Positions 10,487 through 22,120 of a stretch of DNA of 64,000 nt are shown here, piece after piece. The position numbers and the translations under genes were made by a program. The notes under the pieces are model-generated. The model searched no databases. It was not told the origin of the DNA and saw nothing but the letters and a program-made list of their open reading frames with translations. The stretch lies in NCBI GenBank assembly GCA_028583405.1, contig CM053256.1:19889534-19953533 (forward strand), written 5' to 3'. This DNA comes from Pogonophryne albipinna. Taxonomy: Eukaryota > Chordata > Actinopteri > Perciformes > Artedidraconidae. Position 1 is the stretch's first letter, and each line of letters begins with the position of its first letter.

Positions 10487-11194
10487 CATAGGCGGATTTT
10501 GCGGGGGGCCCCCCTAGTGGCTGAAATATGTTACAGCATTACTACTTCTAAAACTGTTCCAATACAAATATTTCATATATCAATATTTTTAATAGATGTA
10601 ATATAATGATTGTTAGAATACAAATCTGAATAATATCATATTATTTTGTTTGAAATAATTTCATTTTTGAGCAGTCACATGTTGTGACGTGTGTGTGATG
10701 TGTGTGTGTGACGTATGAGGTTAAGGACACAAGTTCCCTCGCTTTTTTTTTACATACAAGTGATTCAGCTATTGTATTACAATAAGATATGCGGCGATTT
10801 TTAAAACGTCCAATTTCTGGGACGTTTAAGGCGTCTACTTCTGCACTAAGTAGGACACTGGTTAATAATATTGTAGCGTGTTCAAGTAACCAAGGGATAT
10901 AGTAGTTATCAAATAAGTATAAGATGTGCACAGTTATGATAAGTTTTACAGATGTAATGCACTGTTGTTGTGGGGAGAGACCGCCCCTTCCATATGAGTG
11001 TGTGTGTACGGCGGGTATAAGGCGTGCATGACGAGACGAGTTGTGTTCGTATGTGGAAAAGTCATACTCAGTGCGGTGAACGCTGGTTTTATTGCTACTG
11101 TATCCGTAGCATCCCACGCAATAGTTGGGACTGTGTACTGACGTCAGTAAAAAAGGTTTGCCCCCCCAAGTGCAAATGTCAAACTCCGCCTATG
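10487..11194. mobile_element. 708-bp hAT-like MITE with TSD ATTATTTG
   Basis: The termini are CATAGGCGGA and its complement TCCGCCTATG, flanked by ATTATTTG at 10,479-10,486 and 11,195-11,202. There is no transposase ORF. It is also present in copy 2 (30,499-31,206), so it predates the duplication. Confidence 0.85.
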
Positions 11195-12026
11195 ATTATT
11201 TGTGATCTTTATGTGAACTTCAACCTCTTTTTCCCTTACCTGTTCATATCCTTATTATCAGACAGATCATCTGTTAAATTACTTCTGAAATTTGCTGTAA
11301 TGAGACATGCACAAACTCACAAGGTTGGGACAAGCAGGTTTTAGTGGTTAGCAATAAGCTCAGTGTGACGAGGGCATTTTTTAAGACTCACACACACACA
11401 CACAAACAAACACACGCACACAGTTCCCATCAGGGACTTAAAAGACAGGCATGCAACCCAAATGAATTCTTGCCACTACAACAGGTTTTAAAATATTTGA
11501 CAGGTGGCACGGTGCATAATGAAAGTGAAATTTGATTAAACATTTGTCAACAAACAATGGTTTTGTCAAGCTGACATCATGCCAGGAGGAATGGGAATAG
11601 TAGAGTGATAGAACTGCAGAATAAATATTATAAAAGATGGTCATGTCAAACTTTGGTCTTCTCTTCGGATCGTTTTTTTTTTCCGAAGAGTTTTTTCTTC
11701 GAAGAAGAGAGGGAGAGGCGAAAAAGAAACAAAAGGGAGGTAAGAAATAAAACAAATGCACAAACATGATCCGAGGAAAATGTTTAATATATTATTATTT
11801 GTATTATCATTCTTTTATTTCCATGTAACATATCCGAAACCAGGAAGTGGTGTTGTTGGGAAGTGTGTGTATAATGATAACAAAGGTTATTCCAGTAGAA
11901 CCATTGAAAGCACGGAGCTTTCCCAGCATGTCATTTTCTGGTTCAAGTTATTGAGGAACATGTTTCATTTCTATTTTAACAGAAGAATTACATGTTTTGG
12001 TTTACCAAACTTTCAAATTGATATGA

Positions 12027-12314
12027 GGACTGTTGAAGTCAGGACAGCAGATAGCTTACACACCTTCCGGCGCAGACTGAAAACTCATCTCTTTCGACTC
12101 CACTTCGAGCGATAGAATTACTAACAAAGCACTTATATACTAATAAAGGACTGGCTTATCTAAAGCCAGTTGAGTAGCACTTGAAATGTTTTTGCTCTAT
12201 GAAACCTGATGTACTTATATGATTCTGTTTTCTTCAAGTTTGTATTTTGTTGGTCGAACGCACTTATTGTAAGTCGCTTTGGATAAAAGCGTCAGCTAAA
12301 TGCAATGTAATGTG
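12027..12314 (+). mobile_element. 5'-truncated L2-like LINE 3' end, copy 1
   Basis: It encodes the last residues of a LINE ORF2 (ADSLHTFRRRLKTHLF, stop at 12,113-12,115) and then the L2/SINE-type tail TCGCTTTGGATAAAAGCGTC. The third unit at about 35,168 lacks it and reads straight through GATATGATTTTTTGG, giving an empty site. Confidence 0.8.
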
Positions 12315-12659
12315 ATTTTTGGCCATTTAAAAAGGCCTATATTTGTAATGAAGGTTTGATTCATTTATACATTACATTTAACTTCAACTTAATGTAAATC
12401 CAAAAGTGTCTTTTGAATACTTGCCATGCAGCAATTAAAAACACACAAGCAGCCTGAGATTAACAAACACAACGATACTAAATCATGTCTTTATTTTTTG
12501 TTTGTTAGTGTAAGATTTTATTTTGGGGCGGAATTTTGGGATGCACCCAGAAAAATGTACAAAGCATCTTAACGAAACACCTTATGGACCATTTAGCAGC
12601 TTTTAAGACTCCTATTATATCACAAAATACTACCTGCAGATAGAGATGCCCACTTATAT

Positions 12660-12757
12660 CTTCCATGCTTTCTCTAAGGTCAAGAATAAACGTTAAACTG
12701 CGCTTTGAGCACCAGGAAAAGCGCTATACAATATAAATGTTTTATTATTATTATTAA
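12660..12757 (+). repeat. LINE-type tail with (ATT)n end
   Basis: CTGCGCTTTGAGCACC followed by GCGCTATACAATATAAATG and an ATT run matches the common fish LINE tail layout. It is shared by all three units (33,060-33,145 and 35,545-35,610), so it is the oldest insertion here. Confidence 0.55.
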
Positions 12758-12972
12758 CTCGTTTTTTTAAGCCTCCAAGGACAAAAATCCTTAATCTGCT
12801 CCGAAAGAAAAGAAATGTAGCATCTACTTTTTCATGAAAACTGGGTCAAGTCTATCCGCCAATAAAGATGTAAAGTAACTTCTAGAGTGTCTTCAAGGTG
12901 AGATAGCTCTGCAAACCGCTTCACAAAACTGGTTTAGCTCGGTAAAGCACAGGGGCTGTCCTTACCCGTAAG

Positions 12973-13440
12973 CAGGGGCGGTTCTAGGGGGGGCAGGGGG
13001 GGCCAGTGCCCCCTTAACACTGACCTCTGACCCCCCTGTGGCCCCCCTAACAATGAATTTTTTTTTAAATGTATATTTTCTGGTACTCGGTTTGCCAAAA
13101 ACCGCAGGATTTTGTTGCTGTAATGTGAGATTGTGCAGACACCCTTATGTAAAGTAGAGATGTAACTGTTCATTGCCTTTATTTTTATATAAATATGGTG
13201 TTAGTGCAAACATTGCACTATAACTTAAGCTGAAGCTAACAGTAATAACTATAAGATCTATCTGAAATAAATAAGTGTACTGAAACAAATACCAATAACT
13301 GTATTGCATTGTTTTCTTATGCACAATTACTTCATACTGTCTAGTTCTCTTTTTTTCGTCCTGCATTTATTGTGCCCCCATCAGAAAATAACTGGCCCCC
13401 CAGTGGCCCCCCCAGTCAAATTGGTCTAGAACCGCCACTG
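12973..13440. mobile_element. 468-bp hAT MITE with TSD CCCGTAAG, copy 1
   Basis: The termini are CAGGGGCGGTTCTAG and CTAGAACCGCCACTG, flanked by CCCGTAAG at 12,965-12,972 and 13,441-13,448. C-rich tracts near both ends recur. Copy 2 has it; the third unit has a single CCCGTAAG at 35,720-35,727. Confidence 0.92.
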
Positions 13441-13790
13441 CCCGTAAGTATGTTAAACCCAAAAAATGTCTTCCTGGATGTGTGTGAATATGTTTAAGTC
13501 GTTTTCTGCATATGTGAAAATGTCAAATTCTGCAAATGGTCTTCAAAAACAAGCATGACCTACTTAAAGGAATAGTTTGACATTTGCAGAATTGTGCATG
13601 TTCACAACCATGAAGTGGTTCTTGTTTTGCGTGGTTTTCCGGTAAATGTTTGCATGGAGCTGTTTGCAAACAGCGTGTTTCATCATGTGTCCGGTCAGGT
13701 AGTGCAGGTGGTATGTCAGGACCAATGCAGTATTGCTGTTGGAGGGCTTGATAACCCACTCCTATTCCCCACTAGTAGAAGTGTGTAGAG

Positions 13791-14138
13791 CAGTGTTTCT
13801 CAAACTTTTTCATACCAAGGACCACTTAACCAATAAAAAAACACTCGCGGACCACCTAACTCCACAAATATCCAAAAACACATCGTTTTTTACAAATCGC
13901 CTGAAAATGGTACAAACAAGTGGCAACATGTGTGATGAAGGTGTTTATCTGGGCTATATCATGCAATCAAAAGCTTAAACTTAAGCTCGCTCCATTGCGG
14001 AGATATTCCCGCGAGAGTGCGGAAAACTCAAATTAATTAATTTATTTCAAATGTGAAATTGTACCAATATACTCACGGACCACTAGGGGGCGCTCACGGA
14101 CCACCAGTGTTCCGCGGACCACACTTTGAGAAGCACTG
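13791..14138. mobile_element. 348-bp hAT MITE with TSD GTGTAGAG, copy 1 only
   Basis: It starts CAGTGTTTCTCAAAC and ends GAGAAGCACTG, flanked by GTGTAGAG at 13,783-13,790 and 14,139-14,146. Copy 2 has the empty site at 34,157-34,164. A CTCF-like CCACTAGGGGGCGCT lies at 14,080-14,094. Confidence 0.93.
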
Positions 14139-14149
14139 GTGTAGAGGTA

Positions 14150-14279
14150 AGGTGTAGGGGTAAGGTGTAGGGTTAGGGTGTCAGGGGTTAGGGTGTAGGG
14201 TTAGGGTGTCAGGGGTAGGGTGTAGGGGTTAGGGTGTCAGGGGTTAGGGTGTCAGGGGTTAGGATGTAGGGGTAGGGTC
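14150..14279 (+). repeat. Degenerate minisatellite of GGGTTAGGGTGT type
   Basis: Roughly 7- to 15-base variants such as TTAGGGTGTCAGGGG repeat in tandem. They contain telomere-like TTAGGG cores but are not a true telomeric array. The shared array at 34,164-34,290 differs in repeat number. Confidence 0.85.
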
Positions 14280-14389
14280 AACAACAGATGTAATTGGTTT
14301 GCAAACATTAAAAGGACACAGATAGGTAACAGGGAATAGCATGAGAGAAAAAAAAAGTTAAAATAATAATGACTAAACTGAACAATAAG

Positions 14390-14830
14390 AAGAAGGGAGG
14401 GAGAGGTGAAAAGAAAACAAGAGGGAGGGAAGACATATAAAAAGATACAAAAAGAAAAGGGTGTGATCTGTTTGGAATTCCTAGCAAGTTTTTCTGTTCA
14501 TGCATACGCACATACACTAACATGATCTGAGGAACATGTTGAATATATAATTAATATTATTATTATATATTTTTTCCATATACATACTTGTTGCCAAGTT
14601 CGAAAGCAGGAACTTACAGTATGTTGTTGGGAAGTGTGTGTCTTAATGCTAAGGTTATTTCAGTAGAAACACTTAAAACACGGCTGTGGAACTTTCCTCG
14701 CATGACATTTCCTGGTTTTATATTGAAGGGTTGGAAATCATGTATTCAAGTCAGGGAAACAATCTCAATGTCCATTTTAACAGAACAATTATATGTTTTG
14801 CTAATTGAATTCTGGCTTAACCTCTTAAGC
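14390..14830 (+). repeat. Diverged copy of the 11.7-12.0 kb unit
   Basis: It shows the same order of landmarks as 11,700-12,010: a GAGGGAGAGG purine tract, ACATGATC.GAGGA, TTGTTGGGAAGTGTGTGT and TTTAACAGAA. Many substitutions separate them. It marks an old internal tandem repetition in this block. Confidence 0.65.
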
Positions 14831-14999
14831 CCCACGGACTCGAGCTCGGGTCCGAAAATGCTATACATGTATATGTAGCAACAGTGCTATATCTGAAGTG
14901 TCATTCATGAAACTATTAATATTCCATACCCATCTGACCGGAGGAAACTTGGCTAACTGACGATACGAATTTTTTTTAGAAAAATAAGTCTCACAAGAA

Positions 15000-16165
15000 G
15001 GCCGGACTTATCTCAGCCAATGACAGCTCTGCATGCATCCCCTGGATATTATTTTAGAAACTGCTTTCATCGCGTCGCGATGTTTACAGTGAGAACAGCT
15101 GTGAGGTCCGTGCAGAAAGCAGAGCAGTGTACAATATATATCACTCAGTATAACAGGCCTACTCTCTTTATTTGCTTTAGTTTAGATATCTACAAACAAA
15201 GAGTCGATATTTTTCTAAAACCATTTAGTGCTTCACATAATAAAATACACAACGGCTGTAGCCTGATTATGCTTTAGGAGCTGTAGGTGTGTGTGGTACA
15301 GTGTGTAGGTGTGTGTGTGGTACAGTGTGTAGGTGTGTGTGTGGTACAGTGTGTAGGTGTGTGTTGTACAGTGCGTAGATGCGGCGGACAGACGGGTCTC
15401 AGTTGGTTTGGTGTCCTCTGCTTACTTTTAATACTTGTAAATACAACTTTTGGCCCGTAATTTCAATTCCCCATTTCAGCGACCAGAGAGAGGGGGGGCA
15501 TATATCCAGTCTCTGATTGTGTTACGTTATTATGAGAGTGCTCTCATACTTTAAATTGTATATATTTATATAAATATATTTGTGTGTGTGTCTGCATCTG
15601 TAGCCTGTTATTGTCTCATTATACCGCACTCTCAATGAATTCAAAGTAAATATGTGGGGGAACAATGTTCAGCTGATCTAACAGAGATTATAAAATACAG
15701 CGCTATGACAAAACACTCGACAGCTGATGCAGCTGTTGCCACGTAATAATGAACGGACGTCGCTTTAATATGACCGCTCAGAGGAGAGGAGTTCTCATTT
15801 CTTTAAACGTCTGCTGCTTCCCCTCCTCTCTCCTCGGTTCCCCTCCTCGGTCCCCCGCTCGCATCTCCTGTGGGCGGGACTAAGTCTCGAGGAGGGGAGT
15901 CGAGGAGGGGAAATTTAAGAATTGAGAAGCCTCTCAGGAAACATCTCTGTTCCCGGAAATGCATCCACGAAGGAGCCGTGGAGGATGCATCAGTGTCTCC
16001 TCGGTTAGAGCTCCTCCAGAGAGCCTCCTCAACGCTCGATCCTCGAAGTGCATTTAGAGAAATTAGATGTCCTTCAACATGGCGCGCTAAAATTCATTTC
16101 CGGGTCACTACCGGAGGACCGAGGAGTCGAGGAGGGGGATTTGATTAAATGAGAAAGGGCCCAGG
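15000..16165. repeat. Rearranged member of the 0.5-2.0 kb repeat family
   Basis: 15,000-15,270 resembles 1,735-1,985. 15,395-15,640 resembles 873-1,200. 15,750-15,930 resembles 1,255-1,445. 15,930-16,165 is the reverse complement of about 541-780. The right end AAATGAGAAAGGGCCC is the inverted terminus. Short GTGTGTGGTACAGTGTGTAG repeats occur at 15,285-15,370. There is no transposase ORF. Confidence 0.7.
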
Positions 16166-16878
16166 AGTCGTTGGACCAAACATATCAGGTAATATACATG
16201 TTTTGCATGGAACATAGTCAAGTTAGCTACCTAGCTAGTAGCGAGCACGTTAGTTAGCATCACATTACTTAGCCTTGTCATTTGTATTAGCCTTAACATG
16301 AAGTAAGCCAAAATGTTAAACAGTAAGAGTAGTCATGATTAGGGCTGAACGATTAATCGATTTTAAATCGAAATCGCGATTCGAGATGATGCGATTATCA
16401 AATCGCAAAGCCTGCGATTTTTTGTAACTTTTTTTTTTATAATTTTTTTTTTTTTTTACATTTTTTTTCTTTTTTTTCTTGTGTGTCAGACCACCAATCA
16501 GAAGTGCTGTGCTCCACATGTACCAGCCATTGTTAATCAATCAGAAGTGGCCCATGATAGAAGGTGATAGACAGATTGATCCAATCACCAGGGTTTGTAT
16601 GGGTGCTTGAAATCCTTGAAAATGCTTGAAATTTTACGTGGTGTTTTCAAGGTTGGGAAAGTGTTTGAATGTTGGGAATGGTGCTTGAAATTGAGATAAA
16701 GTGCTTGAAAATGTAAATGCTTTACTTTTACAATAAATTGCTGTCTGACTGAATAGTTCGCTTTTTAGATTAAAAGAAAAGAATTGCTTCGCTTCTACAT
16801 AAAACAGCTCCGCTGCACCTTCCCGCGATATGCGCGCGACCTGCAAGTGTTTGTGTTTCGTGTGACCTGGGCATTCTG

Positions 16879-17079
16879 ATGAGAGTGATAGATGACTGTG
16901 TGCCAGGAGGTTGCAGTTTCAACGAGCGTTGGCTAGCAGAAGACAAATACAAGCCATGGCTAAGACGAGGGTCAAGGCCACAAGTAGCCTCCTGCAAAGT
17001 TTGCAAAAATAACGATGCGAGAGTCTGCGCTGACGAGCCACATGAAAGGTACGCCGTACAGTATTTTAGATTAGGCTAA
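16879..17079 (+). pseudogene. BED-like zinc-finger fragment of a transposon protein
   Basis: GGCSFNERWLAEDKYKPWL is followed by SCKVC, then a frame change into MRESALTSHMKG. This is the aromatic-CxxC-...-H layout of the N-terminal finger of fish hAT-derived proteins. The frameshift at about 17,010 and a stop at about 17,074 end it, and no catalytic region follows. I infer that it is a remnant of the nested element's own transposase. Confidence 0.6.
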
Positions 17080-17891
17080 CGTTGCATGTTACGTTTGTTT
17101 AAGCTAACGTTAGCGAGCTGAATAGCGAACTCGATTGAGGGATAATAATAATTGCAGGGGATCATTTCAGAGGAGCGTACCTATGTTATGTGCTTACAGT
17201 CACCATCGTGTGGTGTTCAGAGGATGAAGCACTCACGGCATTTCGTGTTATAGTCACGAAATATAATCTATTGATTCGACACAGAGCGATTTTGAAAGCA
17301 ATGTATTTCTACTGGTAGTATGTTTCGTGCCTAAACCAAATGTGACTTGCTCTATCGAAATCAGTCACATTGACCCGAAGACACATTTTCGTTTGTATTA
17401 CTGGTCTGGGGGAAGCTCGCGAGTGTGTTTGTGTATTTTTGCGTTTATGTACCGGGGAAACACTCACAAGAAACACCGGCTGTTGTTATGCTTGCTGTGA
17501 TGTTACATTAGTCCATTCTCCGCTTGTAATTATGCCGAAGCTTCAAAGTTGTATTTATCATCTGAATTTGCCGAAACAAGTTTAATATTCTGAAAGCCAA
17601 GACTTTGTTTATTTGAAAACAGATGAAAACAAACTGTCTTTTATATAAAATTGAAGTATTATACAAGTAAAACTACATTTAGCTTTAATCCCATGTAATT
17701 GTAGAATGAACACAGTCTTCCTTTGAAGATGTATAAGTCAGGTGTCTTGAGGAGTCAAAATTACCTACAAATCATTGGACACATTTGTAAATATTATTTT
17801 TCACTTGTTACCATTGTGAGTCTATTTTTATGCAGCTCTGCGTGATTTTGTGGCTACAATTCAGACTAATACACTACCAGAGGTGGAATAA

Positions 17892-18056
17892 GTACTCAGA
17901 TCTTGTACTTGAGTAAAGGTAGAAGTACTCAGATCTTGTACTTGAGTAAAAGTAGAAGTACTCAGATCTTGTACTTGAGTAAAAGTAGAAGTACTCAGAT
18001 CTTGTACTTGAGTAAAAGTAGAAGTACTCAGATCTTGTACTTGAGTAAAAGGAGAA
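17892..18056 (+). repeat. Five 33-bp tandem repeats
   Basis: The unit starts GTACTCAGATCTTGTACTTG. Copies begin at 17,892, 17,925, 17,958, 17,991 and 18,024 and are nearly identical. The flanking AGTAAAAGTAGTCATTGTGCA is a familiar fish repeat, so the array is an expansion inside a transposon. The period has no spacer, so it is not a CRISPR. Confidence 0.97.
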
Positions 18057-18988
18057 GTACCAGAGTGTAGGAATACTCTGTCACAGTAAAAGTCCTGCAT
18101 TCAAAATGTTCCTCAAGTGAAAGTAGAAAAGTATTCTCATCAAAATATACTTAAAGTACCAACAGTAAAAGTAGTCATTGTGCAGATTGGTCCATTCCAG
18201 AATAATATATATGATATGTTTTATAATGATTGATCATGAAAGTGTTCTCAAAGCTGGTAAAGGTGCAGCTAGTTTGAATGACTTTGTAGACTGCAGGGTA
18301 GCTTGTGGATTTACTCCAGGTGGAACTAAAGTCTGATTCAACACTTGGTTAGATTTCACATCATTCATCCAGATCTGTGAAGTAACTCAAGGGATTCAAT
18401 ACATGTAGTGGAGGAAAAGTAAAACATGTACCTCTGACTTATGTTCACTGCCAACCTAAAAGTACCTCAACAATAGTAATCAATAATGTATTGAAAAGTT
18501 ATTTGGCTGATTGTTTTATATTGGCTCAGCCAGGTTATATGGGAGGCCCAGTCTACGTACAGATCACTCATTCTGAAATATTACACTTAGTTTTCTTTTC
18601 TTTAATTTGTCATCCTTGTGTAGAAGGCTATCACGAAACACACATTTGGTTGTTTATAGCATAAAGAACATCTGATTTAATGTGAGGTAGGGAAATAATC
18701 ATTTGAGTATGTGTATATAAATATGTAATTTACAACAGCTGTAAGATGCTTGAAAAGCTTGAAAATGCACCTTGAAAATGCTTGAAAAGTGCTTGAATTT
18801 GACTTTGGAAAAGGTGTAAGAACCCTGAATCACAAAGTGCTTTTGAAAGTGCCTGCCCTTTCCAAATGGCTTCCAATGGAGCTTTCCTAGATAGTTTGAT
18901 GAAACAAACCATCTGATTCAGGTTAGTAATGCTCCATCACATGTTCTACATCTAAAATGGTGAATCTTTAACTGAAGCTTGACTTTAA

Positions 18989-19131
18989 AGCAACCCAACG
19001 GAAGTTTCATGTAAGTTTAGTTCTTTCACTCGTAGCTCGGGCTGCGGGGGTGCTAGAGACGGGAGTATGTTGATACGACCTTCCTAGCCGGAGTTATGGC
19101 CGCATTTTACAATAAACTTCCGTTGGGTCGC
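18989..19131. mobile_element. 143-bp inverted-repeat MITE at TTAA
   Basis: GCAACCCAACGGAAGTTT at the left pairs with AAACTTCCGTTGGGTCGC at the right, and TTAA lies on both sides. It sits in the right part of the hAT element at 16,340-19,220. Confidence 0.7.
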
Positions 19132-20210
19132 TTAAAAATAAATATCGCAATTCGAATCGCAATCGCAATATTTGTCAGAAAAATCGCAATTAGATTTTTT
19201 CCCAAAATCGTGCAGCCCTAGTCATGATGGTAAGTATTTTGTGAAACATTTGAAGAGTAGCCTATCGCCCCCTCCACCAGGTGCTAAGGGGGCGGGAGGT
19301 AGGCTAACGCCACATTAGCATCGGCGATCTTTTCTACTTATAGGCCGCAAGGTGAACCTCGAAAAGTCCTTTAGAAAAGAAATCCCGCTCCACAGAAGTG
19401 GAACTACATAATCTTTAGTTCATAAAAAAGAACGAGTCATGCTTATCTACCAAAAAAAAGTTTGTCGCTAAAATTCCTGTCAATTCTTCTAGGCACGTAA
19501 TTATTGGCTGAACTAGTCCCTTCAAAGCGTAATAATATCTTGGTCAAAAGTAGTGCCACGGTTCGTCACGTGATCGTGCTACACCAATTGGGTAGCTGCA
19601 TATTGTCAACAGAAGTGAAAGATGGCCGCCTACATGGTTACGCTAAACCAGACCAAATGGATTCTAAACAGTGCTGTATGCTTGTTTTATGTCATGTTTT
19701 GTCATATGTCTTAATACATCACTAAGTCCGAGGTATTTGCGTTATATACGCGGTATTTGTGAGAGGTTTTACTATCTGGGAACAGAGTTGACCATCGAAT
19801 CAACATTGGCTAGCAGCGTTTATCAGCCAACTCCAGCTACAACAACATTCCTGGACTACCATGTTCGCATCGCTAGGTTCATTGGCTGAGCTCGTGGATT
19901 ATTCCATTAGACTGAGGACTTTTTGTCTGTCTGTCTGTTGTTATTGTTACCCTGTACACGTTAAATGCACTCTTAAAATAAACATGACTTGATTTCATAC
20001 ATAGCTGCGTCCAAGAAGAAGGTTAACTTGTTACGTTAAGTAATTTAGATCAATAAAATGCAGTACTTATACCAATGTCCATTGATTCATTTATTTACTC
20101 ATTCATCCCTCCACAAATGAAAACAACACTGATGAACCATAAAAACGAGATTTATTACAAATATAAAAGGTATGACATAGAAAACAGTACAAAACAGAAT
20201 AAGGACACTC

Positions 20211-20792
20211 CTATTCCTCACTGTCAGTGTCAGGGCAGTCATCGTTCTCTTCCTCTGTTTCTTTTTTATTTGCACAATTTGAGCAACGACATAAGTCTGT
20301 GCAACAGAGTCCTGCAGAGAAGCATGAACATCTGCCTTTCTCACAGGCAGACTCTTTGCAGCTGCAGTGTATCACATTCAACACACTGTCAGGGGCAGGA
20401 TTTCTTGTCGTCCAGGTGACGTATAAGTTCCCATCCTCTGTTTCCCAACCATATCCAGCAGGTGATGGAGCATTTATTTCTCTTTTGAGACAGGACCTCA
20501 TAATTGCTGCCTGGTAATTTGCCCTTTTGCAGTGCTGATGGAGGGCATCAGGAGTAGGGGGAATGCTTAATTCTGGCAAGGCCGATGATGCCATACAGAA
20601 AGCCTTGTACCTAGCATCATTTACATTTTCGGCTGCTGGCTGATCATATAGGTGACATACATACCGGCAAAGAAGTGCAAATGTTGATTGCTCCAAGTTA
20701 AAGTTAGTACCTAAACTTCTAAAAGCCTTAAGGTAGTCATCTTTCTCACATGCAACAGCAAATGACTTTCTTTTACCTCTCACAAATACCAC
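20211..20792 (-). CDS. Transposon-associated protein with C-terminal CXC-type cysteine cluster
   Basis: The open frame of about 190 codons contains PPTPDALHQHCKRANYQAA, then PSPAGYGW and VTWTTRNPAP. It ends in a cysteine cluster with spacings CSCKESACEKGRCSCFSAG, then CCTDLCRCSNC, and an acidic tail. This order is the C-terminal part of a protein repeated many times in fish genomes, where it follows a much longer upstream region missing here. The cluster looks like a tesmin/TSO1-type CXC zinc-binding motif (inference). No ATG opens the frame: the first residues fall at a GTG inside the TIR, so the real start may be upstream, spliced or absent. It could be a captured fragment rather than an expressed gene. 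Confidence 0.6.
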   Translation of the reverse strand: MVFVRGKRKSFAVACEKDDYLKAFRSLGTNFNLEQSTFALLCRYVCHLYDQPAAENVNDARYKAFCMASSALPELSIPPTPDALHQHCKRANYQAAIMRSCLKREINAPSPAGYGWETEDGNLYVTWTTRNPAPDSVLNVIHCSCKESACEKGRCSCFSAGLCCTDLCRCSNCANKKETEEENDDCPDTDSEE

Positions 20793-20949
20793 GTATATAA
20801 CGCAAATACCTCGGACTTAGTGATGTATTAAGACTAGGGCTGTCAGTCGATTAAAATATTTAATCGCGATTAATCGCACATTTTTGATCTGTTCTATACG
20901 GAGCCCTGGAGGGTTCATAGAGAAAAATAAATAAAACGTGGCCACGTTT

Positions 20950-21085
20950 TACTTTCTCGTGCGCACGCTTTAGTAACTCGTGCGCGCGCTTTGGTAACTC
21001 GTGCGCACAAGTTACTAAAGCGTGCGCACGAGTTATTAAAGCGTGCGCACGAGTTACTAAAGCGTGCGCACGAGTTAATAAAGCA
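20950..21085. repeat. Palindromic 21-bp minisatellite, left arm
   Basis: Units of the form ACTCGTGCGCACGCTTTAGTA run in one direction, flip at about 21,000-21,020 and run back as the complement. The core GTGCGCAC is itself a palindrome of alternating purines and pyrimidines. Confidence 0.9.
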
Positions 21086-21093
21086 TGGCCTCG

Positions 21094-21096
<3 letters not shown>

Positions 21097-21150
<54 letters not shown>
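21097..21150. repeat. (TG)27 microsatellite
   Basis: Uninterrupted TG run directly after the left palindromic array. Confidence 0.97.
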
Positions 21151-21152
<2 letters not shown>

Positions 21153-21979
21153 CATGGGCATTTGTTTATGATAGTATCGTTCGTTCCGGTGCACTCCGGC
21201 AGGATTATAGCACATCAAGATTAAGATTAAACGAATTTATTTCACTTGGGAATACACATATAACTATGGAGAACCAGATTTGTGTAAATTACTGTTCGTG
21301 GTAATTTTAAAACAAATGCCGGTGGTGTCGGACACACACAAACACACCGGACACGCACACACATCATGCGCCCCGGTGACAGGACATCTCCTTCATAAAA
21401 CGAGGAGGAATACTCTGGTAGTTCGATGTGTGTAGAGGTGTGTGTGGTTAAACGTAGCAGCCTCGATCTCTATTCAGCGGTTCTAATGAAGGGAAACGCA
21501 GTGAAGTAAACAGTAAAAGGCACAGCTCTTTGCAGCTGGTGCTGCTCTTCTCAGATTCTGCTGGGTTACACGTTACTGCCTCCAGTGCCCTGTACGACGA
21601 AGCCAGTTCAACAGACCCTGGATATGTTTGATTTACCCGGCTTAACTAACGCTAACAAACGCGATGTCGCTAAGCGGTCCTACGAAGCTGGTTATCAACT
21701 CAGCAAATCAACCAGGGTTTCTCTGTCCGGCTGAGAGCGCGTTCACGTGAAAGGGACGGGGTTACCAACATTTGACCAATCACAAACATGGAGACGCGTG
21801 CTGACAGCGCAGCGTCATACTTCATGAATGAATAGTGTAAATAGCAAATCCTGCATCGTAGTACAGGCCACTGGTGCCGCAGAGATTTCATAAAGTGAAG
21901 GAGGTTTTCCTTCTATAAAACAGCTGTGGGCAGCAGATACTGTGAGTCACGGACAGGAATCCCTCAATTTAAATAAAAC

Positions 21980-22120
21980 GAGGCCACGCTTTAGTAACTC
22001 GTGCGCACGCTTTAGTAACTCGTGCGCACGCTTTAATAACTCGTGCGCACGCTTTAGTAACTCGTGCGCACGAGTTACCAAAGCGTGCGCACGAGTTACT
22101 AAAGCGTGCGCACGAGAAAG
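21980..22120. repeat. Palindromic 21-bp minisatellite, right arm
   Basis: This is the inverted partner of the left array, again with an internal flip near 22,065-22,080. The flip contains a complete 22-bp palindrome centred on GTGCGCAC. Confidence 0.9.

Larger units (their letters stand above)
9110..14520. repeat. Duplicated block, copy 1, main part
   Basis: It matches 29,121-34,530 with few substitutions by eye. The differences are mostly whole insertions: the hAT MITE at 13,791-14,138 is present only here, and the solo LTR at 31,613-31,989 only in copy 2. The block is a mosaic of repeat remnants and contains no intact host gene. Confidence 0.9.
16589..18827. mobile_element. Nested 2.24-kb element, CAGGGTTTG ends
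   Basis: The left end is CAGGGTTTGTATGGGTGCTT and the right end GGTGTAAGAACCCTG, with AATCAC on both sides (16,583-16,588 and 18,828-18,833). GCTTGAAAATG-type repeats lie inside both ends. It holds a decayed BED-finger fragment and a 33-bp tandem array. It is probably hAT-type although only 6 bp of the TSD match. Confidence 0.75.
16340..19220. mobile_element. 2.88-kb hAT element with TSD GTCATGAT
   Basis: It starts TAGGGCTGAACGATT and ends CGTGCAGCCCTA, flanked by GTCATGAT at 16,332-16,339 and 19,221-19,228. The TIRs and 8-bp TSD mark the hAT superfamily. Subterminal repeats of AATCGCAAT flavour occur at both ends. Most of its length is a second element (16,589-18,827). Confidence 0.93.

Noticed and set aside
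10202..11344. ORFs of 106-158 codons in the duplicated block
   Set aside because: They cross MITE borders (10,487-11,194), have no recognisable domain and no coding-like composition.
14150..14279. Interstitial telomere
   Set aside because: TTAGGG cores occur, but the repeat unit is irregular and mostly not the six-base telomeric unit.
17892..18056. Five evenly spaced 33-bp repeats, superficially CRISPR-like
   Set aside because: The repeats are contiguous with no spacers and lie inside a hAT-type element of a vertebrate genome.
17861..18100. Minus-strand protein with 11-residue repeats (TQVQDLSTSTF)
   Set aside because: The periodicity is the 33-bp tandem repeat, not a selected protein repeat.
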